NCBI GenBank assembly: GCA_032158265.1 | Contig: JAVTIF010000023.1 | Coordinates: 186,001-250,000 of the forward strand | Direction: 5' to 3' | Source of the DNA: Bacidia rubella | Lineage: Eukaryota > Ascomycota > Lecanoromycetes > Lecanorales > Ramalinaceae | DNA: 64,000 nt | Shown: positions 22,867 to 33,727 of the stretch, one piece after another | How positions within the stretch are numbered: the stretch's first letter is position 1 | How the letters are laid out: the number at the start of each line of letters is the position of its first letter | The notes under the pieces: model-generated | Databases searched by the model: none | Told to the model about the DNA's origin: nothing | Seen by the model: only the letters and a program-made list of their open reading frames with translations | Position numbers and translations under genes: made by a program

Positions 22867-23615
22867 ATGCAAAAGACGATGGCCACGCAAAAACCCGAGC
22901 CTCAAGTAACCAACTATCAACTCCCACCATGGGAGACTCGCCCATCCAACGCCCAGAAACCATACAAATCCTCCCCATCTCCCCCATCTCTAAGCGAAAA
23001 ATGGCACACCCTCAAAAGCGCCTGCTCAAACACCATGAATCGCGCCTTCCCACCCCACCGGCGCTATCTTGGCTACTCGCGACGCGTTTTCCTGATCGCC
23101 TTTTCCACTGTTCTAATCATTTTAATCGCCCTAATCTTAGGCCTCTCAATTGGTCTCACTGTCAACAACCGCAACACATACAAAGATCTACCATTAGCAT
23201 CTCAATCCTTCACCGGTGATCTAACATATTACTCCCCCGCCTTAGGCGCCTGCGGAATCACATCCAGTTCCAACAACGACGTGGTATCAATTAGCCATTT
23301 CACCTTCGACGCCGTCTCCAAGGGATCTGATCCTAATGCGAATGTGCTACGCGGGCATAGAGTCAGGGCTGTGCGGGAAGGACGGAGTGTGGATTTGAGG
23401 GTTGTGGATAGATGTATGTTTCAAATTTTTGATTGCTTTGGTTTGATATGTTTAGAATGAGATGAAGGCAGAGCTGACTAGACATAGGTGTGGGCTGCAA
23501 ACCCACTGATATCGATGTCTCGCCTGGTGCTTTCAGGAAGCTTGCGGATATGGATTTAGGCAGGGTGCAGGTTACGTGGGCTTGGCTGCCCCCTGTTCCT
23601 ACTATGCCGCCTTGA
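22867..23615 (+). CDS. Membrane-anchored double-psi beta-barrel (RlpA/expansin-like) protein
   Basis: Two exons, 22867..23413 and 23488..23615, with a 74-bp intron (GTATGT...ACATAG); about 224 aa. The start could instead be the ATG at 22879. A Pro/Ser-rich cytosolic tail of about 70 residues precedes one helix (VFLIAFSTVLIILIALILGL). The outer part has the DPBB pattern FTGDLTYYSPALGACG, then VVSISHFTFDA. Across the splice it ends DRCVGCKPTDIDVSPGAFRKL and LGRVQVTWAW, the signature C-terminus of fungal DPBB proteins. Related secreted forms (cerato-ulmin-independent 'expansin-like' or 'plant natriuretic peptide-like' proteins) bind cell-wall polysaccharide. Here the fold is tethered as a type II membrane protein. 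The Asp of DRC fits the barrel's conserved acidic residue. The gene ends 74 bp from the convergent SET gene. Confidence 0.85.
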
Positions 23616-23689
23616 ACTTCCCAATCCTATGCAAGCTTTTGCAACGAAGGTTATTGCAATATTGTTGCTACTCACGAGGGCCTCCCACT

Positions 23690-25534
23690 CTAGGAGTCTT
23701 TTACGCTCATTTCTCTCCAGAGATCAGCCACCTTAGCTTTCGTCTCGAGACTCAATTGTTCCTCCTCGTCGATCTCGGGCGAGCATACAGCATAGTGCCT
23801 CGCAAAGCTCACCTCCTCCCCCACCATGATATTGTACGCTACTCTGAGGTATCTTTCTACGTCATTGACAATTTGCGGCTCCAGCACTCCGAGAGCCGTC
23901 CACATGTCAGCCAGCGCAGGCACAACCTCGTCCACCCCAAAACCCCAGCGCTTGATCTCGAACTTCGAAGCCGAGATTTTGAATTCGAAGCCTAGCGCGC
24001 GTAGCATGGCCAAACCTATTTCTACAACCTCAAGGTGGTACTGAGCGTGCGTAAGAGCGTTCATCAGCTCCATACATGGCAACACAAATGTCGTCCTCGG
24101 CTCCTCCCTTGCCGGATGTTCATACGTCGACTCCAGCTCCTCCAACAAGTCATAGCTCCGTGTAAGCCCGACGCCGCGTGACCCTCCAAAGAGATTGGCC
24201 AGCTTTCGCATGACAATCTTACGACTTTGAAGTTTGACGTCAGTCGTCTTGCGTTGGCATCGACAGATCGAGCACTCGCACTTAAACCCGTACTGCTCAA
24301 GCCTCTTCTCTCGCTCTTTTACGTCTTCGCTGCCGCCAACATATTCAATGAAAAGCTCGGCACCAGCAGGAATGTCTTGGCGAGCGCGGAAGATCATCAT
24401 GTCGCCGATGAATGAGCGGCGGACATTGGGATAGCAACTGTGATTGATGTAGCTTGCCTCCAGCCATAAACCCATACAGCAATTAGCGTCTTTGAATGGC
24501 CGCTTCTGGTCCAGCATCCAATGTGTTCGTGCGTTCTGTATATGGATATCCCAGCTTCTTACCGGGAAGGCAAAGGAATTGTATACGATGCGATTCTCCA
24601 CCATATCGTACGTTATCTTTGCGTGTCCGGTCTTGGAATCTATCTCCTCCTTCGCGTCTGGACCTGGGTAAAGATCTGCGAATCCCTGCATCAGACTTGG
24701 GTTCTTATGAAGCTTGGCCCAGATGTTTTTCGCCATCTCGTCGCGCATCTGCCAGAAGGCCTCTCCGTACGTTCTACCGTGATCCGGGTCATCTACAATG
24801 AGATCCTGTACTTTGCCTGCTTTGGGAAATGCAGCCCCAAAACTTTTCTCCACCAGCAGCAGCTCTCCAGCTTTGATGTCTCGGGCAGCGAAAAGCCCGC
24901 GTCCGTGCGATTCGATCGTGCATTGTCGTCTTACGACTGCAGGGTTCTTCCACGAAGCACGATCCATATCCGGCTTCGAGACTTTATTTGATACTTCTGT
25001 GAGCAAATGCGCGAAGTCATGACGGCCATTTACCTCACGCATACGCTCTTGATATCTTCTGAAGTCCGCGTTTGCTGCAACATGCTTGGGATCTATCTCT
25101 AGCAACTTCGTGAGGGTGTCGTGAGCTGCTATGAAGTGACGAAGGCAATAATGTGCTCGCGCCATGCGAAACAACGCTGCTGTGTTTTCTGGTTGGTGAT
25201 CAAGAACCGTTTGAGCGTCGAGGATTGCTGCGTCGAAACATCCAAAGGCACCGCGGGCGTAAGAGCGGTTGAGGAGGAGGGGAATAGCACTGTCGAAGCT
25301 GCTCTTGAGGCGAAGCGACTGCGAGTAGCTGGGGCCATGTGTCAGTCATGTGAAAATGATGGTGAAGTTAGAAGTGGTAGACGAGGTCTCGAGACTCAGG
25401 ACTTGAGCTTACCATACGACAGCTTCAGCATAATTGCCGACCTTGCAGCGTTCATTACCTCTCTGCCGCCATTCATCGGCAGAACGAGGGATAGTCAATC
25501 CGGCCATCATTGGTTCATGCTGAGGAGAGGACAT
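23690..25534 (-). CDS. TPR- and SET-domain protein (SMYD-like lysine methyltransferase)
   Basis: Two exons, 25534..25413 and 25328..23690, with an 84-bp intron (GTAAGC...CCCCAG); about 586 aa. The start at 25534 is the first ATG near the homologous region; MMAGL eight residues on is an alternative. Residues about 15-120 form TPR-like helices: EWRQRGNERCKVGNYAEAVV, then FRMARAHYCLRHFIAAHDTL. The SET region begins with IESHGRGLFAARDIKAGELL. It continues through the SET-N motif EASYINHSCYPNVRRSFIGD and the ELFIEYV segment, and closes with a post-SET Cys cluster CECSICRC. A MYND zinc finger is absent. Fungal members are poorly studied; substrates may be histone or non-histone lysines. The core NHSCxPN is intact, so activity is plausible. 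Confidence 0.88.
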
Positions 25535-26184
25535 GAGGGAAGTAGGTTGTCCGTTCGATATTCGAGGTCGCGAGCGAGTAATGTCACTGACGGGAGCACC
25601 AATAGTTTTTGGGGTGACGTTTGACGAAAGAGCACATGAAGGTGGTGATTTGCGATAGTCAAGCTTGTCCAGGACTACCGAGGTGGCGCTTTGGTGATAT
25701 TGCAGATGATTGAAAAACAACTGCAGAGATGATTTAATGTGAAAGAAAAATGTGTGAAAAGGAATGCAACAGATGTGACACTGAAAGCAGTGAGCTATCT
25801 TGGCAGATGGCTGTGTAGTCACGCGTCACTCATCAAAACATGTAGCTGTAGAATCGACATTGGAGCTTGCTTGCCTGGTAACAGGTTGTAGCCCTGCAAA
25901 TATGGCAGGCGCAAGCGAGGCTTTTCTAATTTCTGCAACAACACAATGTCATGTGTTAGAAGGCCAAAGATGAATATGATCTCTAGACATAGGTTGTATG
26001 GCATTCTTACACGTGTCACTTCTCACATAATAGTGATGTGAATGTTTGGGCGAATATGCAAGGCTTGCAGCCTTGAACATCGCCAGCCCTGACGCTAGAC
26101 CTCCTTCATTTTCGTCGATTTCGATGGTGATTGTCGCATTCCTAAAGATCATTCACCCACTCAACACAATAGAGAATCTTCGAC
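25535..26184. promoter_or_regulatory. Divergent promoter region, SET gene / kelch gene
   Basis: 650 bp between divergent start codons. No recognised motif. Small open frames on both strands lack support. Confidence 0.35.
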
Positions 26185-27758
26185 ATGGAAGTCGCAGCTG
26201 GCGTAGTAGCTGTCGAGCAAGTCGCGTCCACCGCTGTCGAAGCAGGTGTCGCATACGGCATCGCCAAACCTACCCCAGGTCTCTCCGCAACATTCACTCG
26301 AATCTCAAGCCCTGCCTTCCTTCCTCGTCTGAACCATTCACTCACGGCCGTCAATGGACAAATTTATATCTTTGGTGGTGAGGATGAGAAGGGCGATTTG
26401 GCAGGAGATGAAGTACACATCATCAGCTTACCGCTGAAGAGCAACGAGGAGAAGCCTGATTACAGTAGGGAATGCTCTACGTGATATGCCTGAGTCGATG
26501 GCTGATCAAATGACAAGAATGCGTGCCATCCCTAGGGGAAGGTGAAGATGGCAAAGTGCCCGGCAAAAGAGCGGGCCATACGGCTGTTGCAGTCGTAGAC
26601 AAGATCTACCTGTTCGGCGGAAGAGGTGAGGATGATAAGCCAATTGAAGAGATGGGACGCGTCTGGATGTACAACACAAAGACACTGGGCTGGAGCTACA
26701 TTGATCCTGCTGAAGACGCGTCTATCCCTCCGGCTCGGTACATGCATGGTGCGATATCTCTCGATCGGCCTGCACCTGTGAATAAGCTACAGACACAGCC
26801 CACAATGACCGAGCAGATCACCTCGACTATCTCCAAGCTACCGAGTCTTGTGAAGGGTACCGCTGAAGATGTCTCCCCAGAACCTCACGGCACCATTCTC
26901 ATCCATGGCGGCCTGTCCTCTCCCTCCAACTCCCTCTCAGACACCTGGTCCTTCAATATCTCCACACGCAGCTGGTCTGCACTGCCCGCTCTTGCAGAAG
27001 ACGCAACGCCTTCCTCAACTCTTGCCCTCTCAAACTCAACCCTATACACGATGACCTCTATCACGCCTCTCTCATCTACAATCTCTTCCCTTCCCATTAA
27101 GCCAAAATATTACATCAACCTCGCCGGCGATGCAACCGAAGACTATGTCTCCGCTCAAGAATCTTGGTCTACAATTGAGATTCCTACAAACCCACTAACG
27201 CCTGGTCCAAAGGCAAGGAAAGGCGCGCCATTCTTGCCCATAGCCACGGGTGCAGGGAGGGACTACATCATCTACCTCATGGGCGAGCAAGCTGCCACCC
27301 AGGCTCCGGCCCCTTCCAAGATGGAGGAAGACTCCGCCATCGCGGACACCGGTGAGAAACAGAAACCAGAGACAGGGGCAAAAGAGGAAGCAGACACATC
27401 GTCCACAAGCAAAAGCACTGAACCGGTCTACCTCTCCGATACTTGGGCCTACGGGCTCTCACCTTCAGGCATCACCCCAGCAGGCCTAAAGGACGCTATA
27501 CGCTCCAAAGTAGGAGCATCAACAGTGTCGGTCACCTGGCTAGAGGTGGGTGTGGAAGCGAACGTGGAGCCCAACACAGAGGCTGTGGAAGAGGAGGGTG
27601 GTGGCAAAGCACATCCGGGGCCGAGGGCGTGGTTCGCTGCCGACTCTTTGGGTGCTAATGGGGGTGGTGGTAATGGAGGTAAGGGCGTGGTTATTTGGGG
27701 AGGCAGAAATGGCAGAGGAGAGGTCGAGGGAGATGGGTGGATTGTGAGCATAAATTAA
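26185..27758 (+). CDS. Kelch-repeat beta-propeller protein
   Basis: Two exons, 26185..26464 and 26518..27758, with a 53-bp intron (GTAGGG...GACAAG); 506 aa. Kelch blades appear as LTAVNGQIYIFGGEDEKGD, then AVAVVDKIYLFGGRGEDD with RVWMYNTKTLGWS, then GTILIHGGLSSPS with DTWSFNISTRSWS. Weaker blades follow near DYIIYLMGE and in the C-terminal VVIWGGRNGRGE. The junction rebuilds DYKCVPSLGEGEDG and restores the AGHTAVAV start of the second blade. The segment at about 375-410 is Lys/Glu/Thr-rich and likely a disordered loop. There is no signal peptide or catalytic domain. Kelch propellers usually bind partner proteins; the partner is unknown. Confidence 0.88.
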
Positions 27759-28365
27759 ATCGGGGAAACTTGGTCGGTCAGTGAAGAAGAGGTGGGGAAG
27801 GGAGGTGTTGCTGACGCACAGCTGACCTGGTGAAACCACGCTCAATTTCAAGAGCTATGTATCATGAGCAATGCTTACTGCGCTTTTGTAGCGCTTGCCA
27901 CGATGCCGTCATACATATACACAGTATTTCTTCATTGAACTTGCGCTTGAGTGTGCATAGGAACAATCACCACAGTGGATGATCACCCTGGAACGCTTTC
28001 TCTCTTCGTGTTCACGACATTATACCAGCTCCACCACAGCAATCTTCTGGCACCACTCGTCTACGCAATGACTGACACATAGCACACAGTGGAATGAAGA
28101 TTGCAATCCAAGGAAAATGGCTGCTATGTCGTCCCAATTTTCTCCTACACGCACAACGGGAAGGGCCAGACTCAAGCAGAACCTGTGTCGAATTGTGGAC
28201 CGGTATTCAGTGAACTTGCGCCTCACACAGGCACATGGCTTCTCCACTCGTCAAAAAGTAATGGGATAAAGGACTGAGGAAACCTGTATATGCCATTGTA
28301 GCATCAGAAAGACTCGTCCACCACAGTCTGTACACAGTATTCCTTGAAACCCCATCACTCCGATC
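27759..28365. other. Convergent 3' region, nothing convincing
   Basis: Lies between the kelch gene (+) and the secreted-protein gene (-). Open frames are short and unsupported. Confidence 0.4.
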
Positions 28366-29035
28366 TCAAGAAACATCAACCCCCCCTTCCTCTTCCTCTT
28401 CCTTCGACCCCCTCAACATCTTCTGCAAAAACATATACCCAAACGTCCACCTCTCCACCTCATCCCGATCAATACTCACAATCGGCAACGGCACCAGATC
28501 CCTCCCCGGCTTCACCCACCCCTCATCAACCCGTTTCCGATACGCCCCAATAGCCTGCGACAGCACATCAAAAGTAAACTCCTTCCGCGGCTCCGCCTCA
28601 TATTGCATCACCATGAACCTGAACTTCCCTTCCGAATCATCGATCCCGTACATCTCCCCGCAAGCGGGCACCATGTCGTGTAGATGGAACGGCTTCTTCC
28701 GCTCGATTGAGATGAGGGCTTTGTCGAATAGGGAGAGCGCGGCTGTGCAGGGGATGCCTTCGAAGCGAGAGGAGGAGCCGAAGGAGAGTTTTAGGGGGGG
28801 TTGCGAGTTGGGGATTGGGACTTCGTCTTTGTTGCTGGGGTTTTGTTAGGAGGGGGTGGTAGGGGTGAGGGGGACGGGGGGCAGAGGAAGGGGCTTACGA
28901 GGATGGTGCGGAGAGTGTTGCTATGTTTGTGTGGTTGAGCAGGCGCATGTCGGGGGGACATATTTCGAATGGGAATGTGAGGATGAACTTGGGGAGGAGG
29001 AGGAGAGAGAAGGCGAGGGGAAGTATTGTGTTCAT
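28366..29035 (-). CDS. Small secreted protein, hypothetical
   Basis: Two exons, 29035..28899 and 28834..28366, with a 64-bp intron (GTAAGC...CTAACAAAACCCCAG); 201 aa. MNTILPLAFSLLLLPKFILTF is a clear signal peptide. The mature chain has Cys in EICPPD, GIPCTAAL and PACGEMYG. A helix-like FTFDVLSQAIGAYRKRVDEG follows, then a loop and IVSIDRDEVERWTFGYMFLQ. The C-terminus is a Glu run. The order (short Cys region, central helix, paired strands) resembles the proteins at 12607 and 62435, a structural impression only. Function unknown; effector-like. Confidence 0.62.
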
Positions 29036-30040
29036 GTTTCTAGGCTGATTGCTGGAGTCAGGATGGCGACGAAATCGGCAAGCAAGGATATGCCATCATT
29101 CATAAGTATAGACGAAAAAATGCCTAAGGACGCAGGAACATCAGTCTCGCACGGAACTTTTGCTATTATAATCTGAGTTTTGCCACTTGTATACGCGAGA
29201 GACATTGTGGTGCGTAAATTTTCGTGCTTGAAACATGCTGATTATGGAATGTTTCAGTTGATTAATCCGATGATAAGTCCCGCTCAAGTACGACTATTCA
29301 CTGGAAAAATCTCCGCTGACCAGCCACAAACGCGAAGTGTCCAATTCCTGCCTTGATTGCAAGTAACACATTCAATCCGAAGACGAAGGGCTGCCCTACG
29401 CGCTCAGGAACCACAGTCAGTTGTTGCGCCTTGAGCAACAGCAATTAATATCTCTTTGAAAAGCCAGCCTTTCTGTAAGCTCTCTCTAAGAATAACACCT
29501 ACTCTGATTGGTTATCAGGATGTGGAAGTAGGTAGTGAGTAATTTGCAAGTTTGATCACGTTACAATCTTTGAGATAACTAAAGGGGACTGTAAGACGAA
29601 GTTGTTCAACTCAGACGTCTTTGTAGCTAGTGCTATATACATCATGCTGTGACCAATGATTCAGCTGATTCCATATACGTTCAAGACGTGGCCAATACAA
29701 GCGCGGCATGTGCATAAGTCACCTAGCAGAACATCTTTCAAGGACAGCTTCATATCGATGCCAGTTGATTTTCAAATGGAACACACCATACTGATAAGCT
29801 ATGCAATATGCTCTTAAACTTAGATATCCTATCCAAGCTGTCGCCCTTGGATTAGCTCGTGCAATCTATCGTACTCATCAACGGACACTTTACTGAGAGG
29901 CATACAAATGATCCCCAACCCAACAGTGAATACTAGATTGATACGCCTCATTTATCTGCTGAAACGCTGACCTCCCACCCGTATACTGCCTCGAATCCTG
30001 AAAGTCAACATATCCCTGGTTACTTACATACAGCTAACGT
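29036..30040. other. Gene-poor intergenic DNA
   Basis: No frame with coding character. Moderately AT-rich. Nothing else recognised. Confidence 0.4.
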
Positions 30041-30047
30041 TCCTCTA

Positions 30048-30560
30048 TCAGCGATTCTGTTCGTAATTTAAGTCAAGCGTTGAGAATTTAGCACTCACGA
30101 ATTCAAACTCCCTCCTCCCCTTATCTTCTATAGCAGGCGTACACACCTCCACCCCAACCCCCCAATTCAACCCCTCCCCCGTGGCACAAAAGCCACCACC
30201 ATCACTCACCACGACCACGACCACGACCACCACTACTACTACTACTCGGCCAGCAACTCGGCGTCGTAAACACGTTCGGGAACATTGTATCGTGGTAAGC
30301 GAGCTGTGGCCCTTCCTTGTTTTTATAGTAGATCGCTACGGACATGTTCATTGCGCCTTGTTCTCCGTTTATGCTGGAGTACGCGCTGCGGGTTGACCAA
30401 GTGAAGCTGTTGATGCTGCTACCGAGGGAGGGAGAGGGTGCTGGAGAGGAGGAGGGAGGAGGAGAGGGAGAGGAGAGGGAGGAGGGAAGGTATTGGCCCG
30501 GTGGTGGTGTTGGGTGGTGAGTGTTTTTTTTTGCCTGGTTCATTGTCCCTGGGCAAGTCC
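30048..30560 (-). pseudogene. Possible frameshifted gene around a trinucleotide repeat
   Basis: On the minus strand a frame read from about 30558 contains CPGTMNQAKKN and a Pro/Ser-rich stretch, then SFTWSTRSAYSSINGEQGA, AIYYKNKEGPQLAYHDTMF and PNVFTTPSCWP. It then enters a Ser/Gly/Arg triplet repeat and stops at 30202. A second frame resumes after the repeat with GGGFCATGEGLNWGVGVEVCTPA. Both halves look protein-like and Cys-containing, but the change of frame has no plausible intron. A good acceptor with a GCTAAC branch site lies just upstream (about 30559-30580), but the upstream exon does not join in phase. It may be a decayed secreted-protein gene. Function unknown. Confidence 0.33.
30205..30248. 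repeat. Trinucleotide microsatellite (ACCACG)n / (ACT)n
   Basis: The + strand reads repeated ACCACG units followed by CACTACTACTACTACT. Seen directly. Confidence 0.8.
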
Positions 30561-31282
30561 TAAGTAGTTTCGAGTTAGCAACGCGCGAAAATGATTGAAA
30601 GACGCTGCATGGATGAAGATAGTAAGTAATTTACAGTGACGAAACAGCCAGCAGAGGCTCTTGGGATATAACCGAAACGCCTAAGCATGGTAAGCACAAC
30701 CAACATAAGGCTCAACGCCAACGTGGTACGGAATTCTTGGCTTGATGAAACTTGTAGATTGAGTGTGATGTTCAAAGAGAGGTTGTAATGCTACTGGCAT
30801 CAATCTCCGCGTGGATGGAAATATGCATGTTCATGTTTGTTGCAGACTCAAGATCTTTACCAGCACTGCGAAACGCGACGGATCTTGAATAGCAAAACTT
30901 CTTCACATATTGTCTATGTCATGGGAGTGACGTTGGCCAATGCGTCATATTTAGCAACGAAAGCGCTTTGCCTAGGGCGTGGTTGGAGTTGTTAGGCACG
31001 TGGCACAGGTCCTGGGTAGAGTCGAGGATATTGCTAACATTACATAGGCTTGGCTGTAAACCATATAAAGCTTTCAATGAAACAAACTTCCAGCTGAGTC
31101 TCATCTACGGGACGATTTCTCTGTCATTGATACAAGGCTTTAGTATGACGAAGACGTTGGGCTGCCTCAATAGTCAAGCGACAACATAAGGCCCCAACAA
31201 GATTTGAGAGCTTGAATTGAAAGGTCGCTCTTTCCATGTCTTAGTATCTATCACGATCCACAGGGTCTCTGCCCTTCGATTA
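30561..31282. other. Intergenic region, nothing convincing
   Basis: Small frames on both strands without support. Confidence 0.4.
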
Positions 31283-32259
31283 TCATGACACGGCAATATC
31301 TGCGCCTAGGTTCTGTGCGGTTTGGTCTACCTTTCGAACTTTGGGAATGGACAAAATAATGGATCCATTTGCCGGAGGTTGGTTTGCAACACCATCAAGT
31401 GTAAGCGAAGGTCTCTCGAGATTTGTCTGCACAGTTGTGCGTCCGGTCCACGGAGGCTTGGTGATGTCTGGAATGCTCCTGCATTGATTTGTTCCCACTT
31501 TCAAGAATTAGCACGTCTTCCCCACCATAACGAATGAACGAGTCACTCACACTCCAAAAATCCAATAACATTCGCGCTCGTCGGGTCATCCCTATCCGCA
31601 ATCGCCTCATTCAAACTCTTATACTGAACATACTCCTCGCTATACTCCACGCCAGGGAAATACATCGGCAGCATCCCCCACATAACAATCATATTCTGCC
31701 CTTGCTCGAAGAAGCCCGGCTCCTTGAACTTGTTGTCCACGACCTTCGGACACGGGTCCGCCGGAGGAACCACAGGGTACTCGTAGAACAGGGGGCAGAT
31801 GAACAGTTTGCCGTCAGCTGGCATGACGATCAGGGGACTTTCTTTGCCTAAGCATGCTTGCCTCTCCGGGGGACCGAGCTCCCTTGGATGAGGATTTTGT
31901 TCCGTCACACAGTTGAAGACAGGTTTTCTGGCTGGTTGCAGGTATGTTAGGGGTCTGCGCTCGGTTACGCCTCGCATGGCTTCATCGTATGTCTCGCGGA
32001 CGTCGGAGTTGCTGTTCATGAGGGTGAAGGTTGGGGAGGTTAGCGCGACCCCGGCGCGGTTCATGTAGGAGTCCATTTGGAGGAGGGCGACTTTGATCTT
32101 GCGTCTTTGGTCATTGCTGCAGGTGCTGTATAGAGGTTCTGGGAACGCGTTGGGTTGGGCGGATAAGTCGGAGAATGGGTCGACTGGTGCTGCGAAGCTT
32201 GTGGTTGCTAGAATACAGCCTATGATGGCCAGAGCGCGTCGAAAAGTCGCGGAAGACAT
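31283..32259 (-). CDS. Secreted protein, hypothetical (about 297 aa)
   Basis: Two exons, 32259..31551 and 31467..31283, with an 83-bp intron (GTGAGT donor, GTGCTAATTC branch region, TTCCAG acceptor). Unspliced reading stops right after the strong GTGAGT donor, which is why exon 2 is proposed. ALAIIGCILATTSFAAPVDP gives a signal peptide. The mature chain has STCSNDQRRKIKVALLQMDSY, FNCVTEQNPHP, QACLGKESPLIVM, LFICPLFYEYP and a Cys-Pro segment, at least five Cys in all. WGMLPMYFPGVEYSEEYVQY follows. The layout faintly recalls fungal deuterolysin-type metallopeptidases, but no HEXXH zinc motif is present, so no activity is assigned. Effector candidate. Confidence 0.62.
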
Positions 32260-32684
32260 GCTGGATTCTAGGAGCCTGCCTATTGCTTAAGGGTCTTAAT
32301 CCGCAAAGTAGTCTGCGATAATCATTGAGTGTGCTTCTGCTTTGATGTTGTCATGACTTTCCTATGGCGGGATGTCAATGATTTTCTACGTCGCATACAG
32401 GTAGAAGCGAGGCTTTTCTGAGTCCATACAAGACTGTTTTGGCGCGTACTGCTCTTGATTCAGATGCAAATAGATAACCGCAGCTTAACATTTAGCGCGT
32501 AATAGGCTGAGATGTTGGGTGAAACCGAAATCTTGGTGAAAAGTGACTGGAAACAAAATCACGTGCGTGGGAAGTAGCAACATAAGGAAAACATCCGTGA
32601 TTCTTTACAAATGTGCAAAGAAAAATCAATACGATGAATTGTAGACGAGAAGAGAACAATGCTCCACTCTAAACTCCTCTGGAG
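32260..32684. other. Intergenic region, nothing convincing
   Basis: No coding structure recognised. Confidence 0.4.
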
Positions 32685-33477
32685 TCACAAGTCGCCGCTA
32701 TCGACAATAGTCGCAGCGAAGTCTCCTAGCCCCGCGAGTACGGTCCATAGAAATTAGTGAATTTTCGTTGCTGGCTTGGCTGAACACCTTTACCTGTACA
32801 TGTGTAGGGGAAGCTCCAGGCAAACCTCGGTCACCAACTCCATCCCGAACGATACATATGTCATATCCTAATTCAGCCCCCGCCAAGGCAGTAGACTCAA
32901 TGCTTGAAGATAGCTAGATTTGGTTATTGGTATTAGTCCGGAGCTGCGTCCGTCGGAAGAGCAGGACCTACCATGTATCCCACAAGCACGACTTTTGTCT
33001 TGTTAACCTCTTTCAGATAAGCATCCAAGTCTGTAGCGGTGAAGGAGCTTGACGCCGACTTCGAGATGACCTGTGTCGAGGTATTGCGTCAGCCTATCCG
33101 CTGCTTTACTATCTTTCTTGAAAATATAAACACAGAGTCTCGTGTTTGTTGACAATCTTGGCGAAGCATCACACCTTCTCTATTTCGCCCTCAGGTTTCA
33201 GCTCCTGAAACTCATCGGCCAGCTTAGTTCCAGGAGTAAAGATAGGCGCGTTTTCAGGCGCTTCCTGGATTACGTGCACTATGTAGCCATTTGCATTTCG
33301 CCATTGCTTCAGGAGGTTGCCAATTACAGCGCGCGAGGATTCGATGTCGGGAATGGCGAGTTTGCCGCAGTCGTACTCATTTTGTGCCTCGTTGATTAGA
33401 AGCACGCTGTCTTGCGGATTCGGCTTCGATGGCAGCATGCCTAAGATTTGGCGAGAGGAGAGAGGCTGGGTGGACAT
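32685..33477 (-). pseudogene. Isochorismatase-family (cysteine hydrolase) gene, degenerate
   Basis: Exons 33477..33175, 33070..32972 and 32913..32794 join at introns of 104 and 58 bp. The last homologous stretch is 32744..32685 (VLAGLGDFAATIVDSGDL). Exon 1 has VLLINEAQNEYDCGKLAIPD, where the family has an Asp in 'IDxQNE'; here it is Glu. Exon 2 has the catalytic Lys in VISKSASSSFTATDLD. Across the second junction GYMLSSSIESTALAG aligns without gaps to 'GYMAHVCVSTTARAG', putting Ser at the nucleophilic Cys. The third intron would need an AG acceptor at 32746-32745 but the sequence there is GG; unspliced reading adds an unrelated tail ending at 32698. The two substitutions and the missing acceptor point to loss of function. 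A different splice choice at exon 3 would delete the site altogether. Confidence 0.7.
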
Positions 33478-33727
33478 TGGTATCGCAGTGGGATTGACGT
33501 AAGATGCCGAGAAGCAGTGGGTCGGATTCTCCTATTCTACTGAGTCTGCTCATTGGTACACGACTATTGCCCCGGCCATGGCGTCCTGATTAGCCCTCAT
33601 TAGTCCTTTCTACTGTGGTGATCAGCGCTATGTAGGAAAACGCTCGTTTTAGCGTGTATGTTGAATGAGGGAATGACTAAGCGGTGAGCTAAGCTCTAAG
33701 CCCGATTAAGTATAAGTCCTTGGCAAA
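33478..33727. other. Short flank between the isochorismatase gene and the AT-rich island
   Basis: Normal base composition that drops sharply at about 33,728. Confidence 0.4.
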
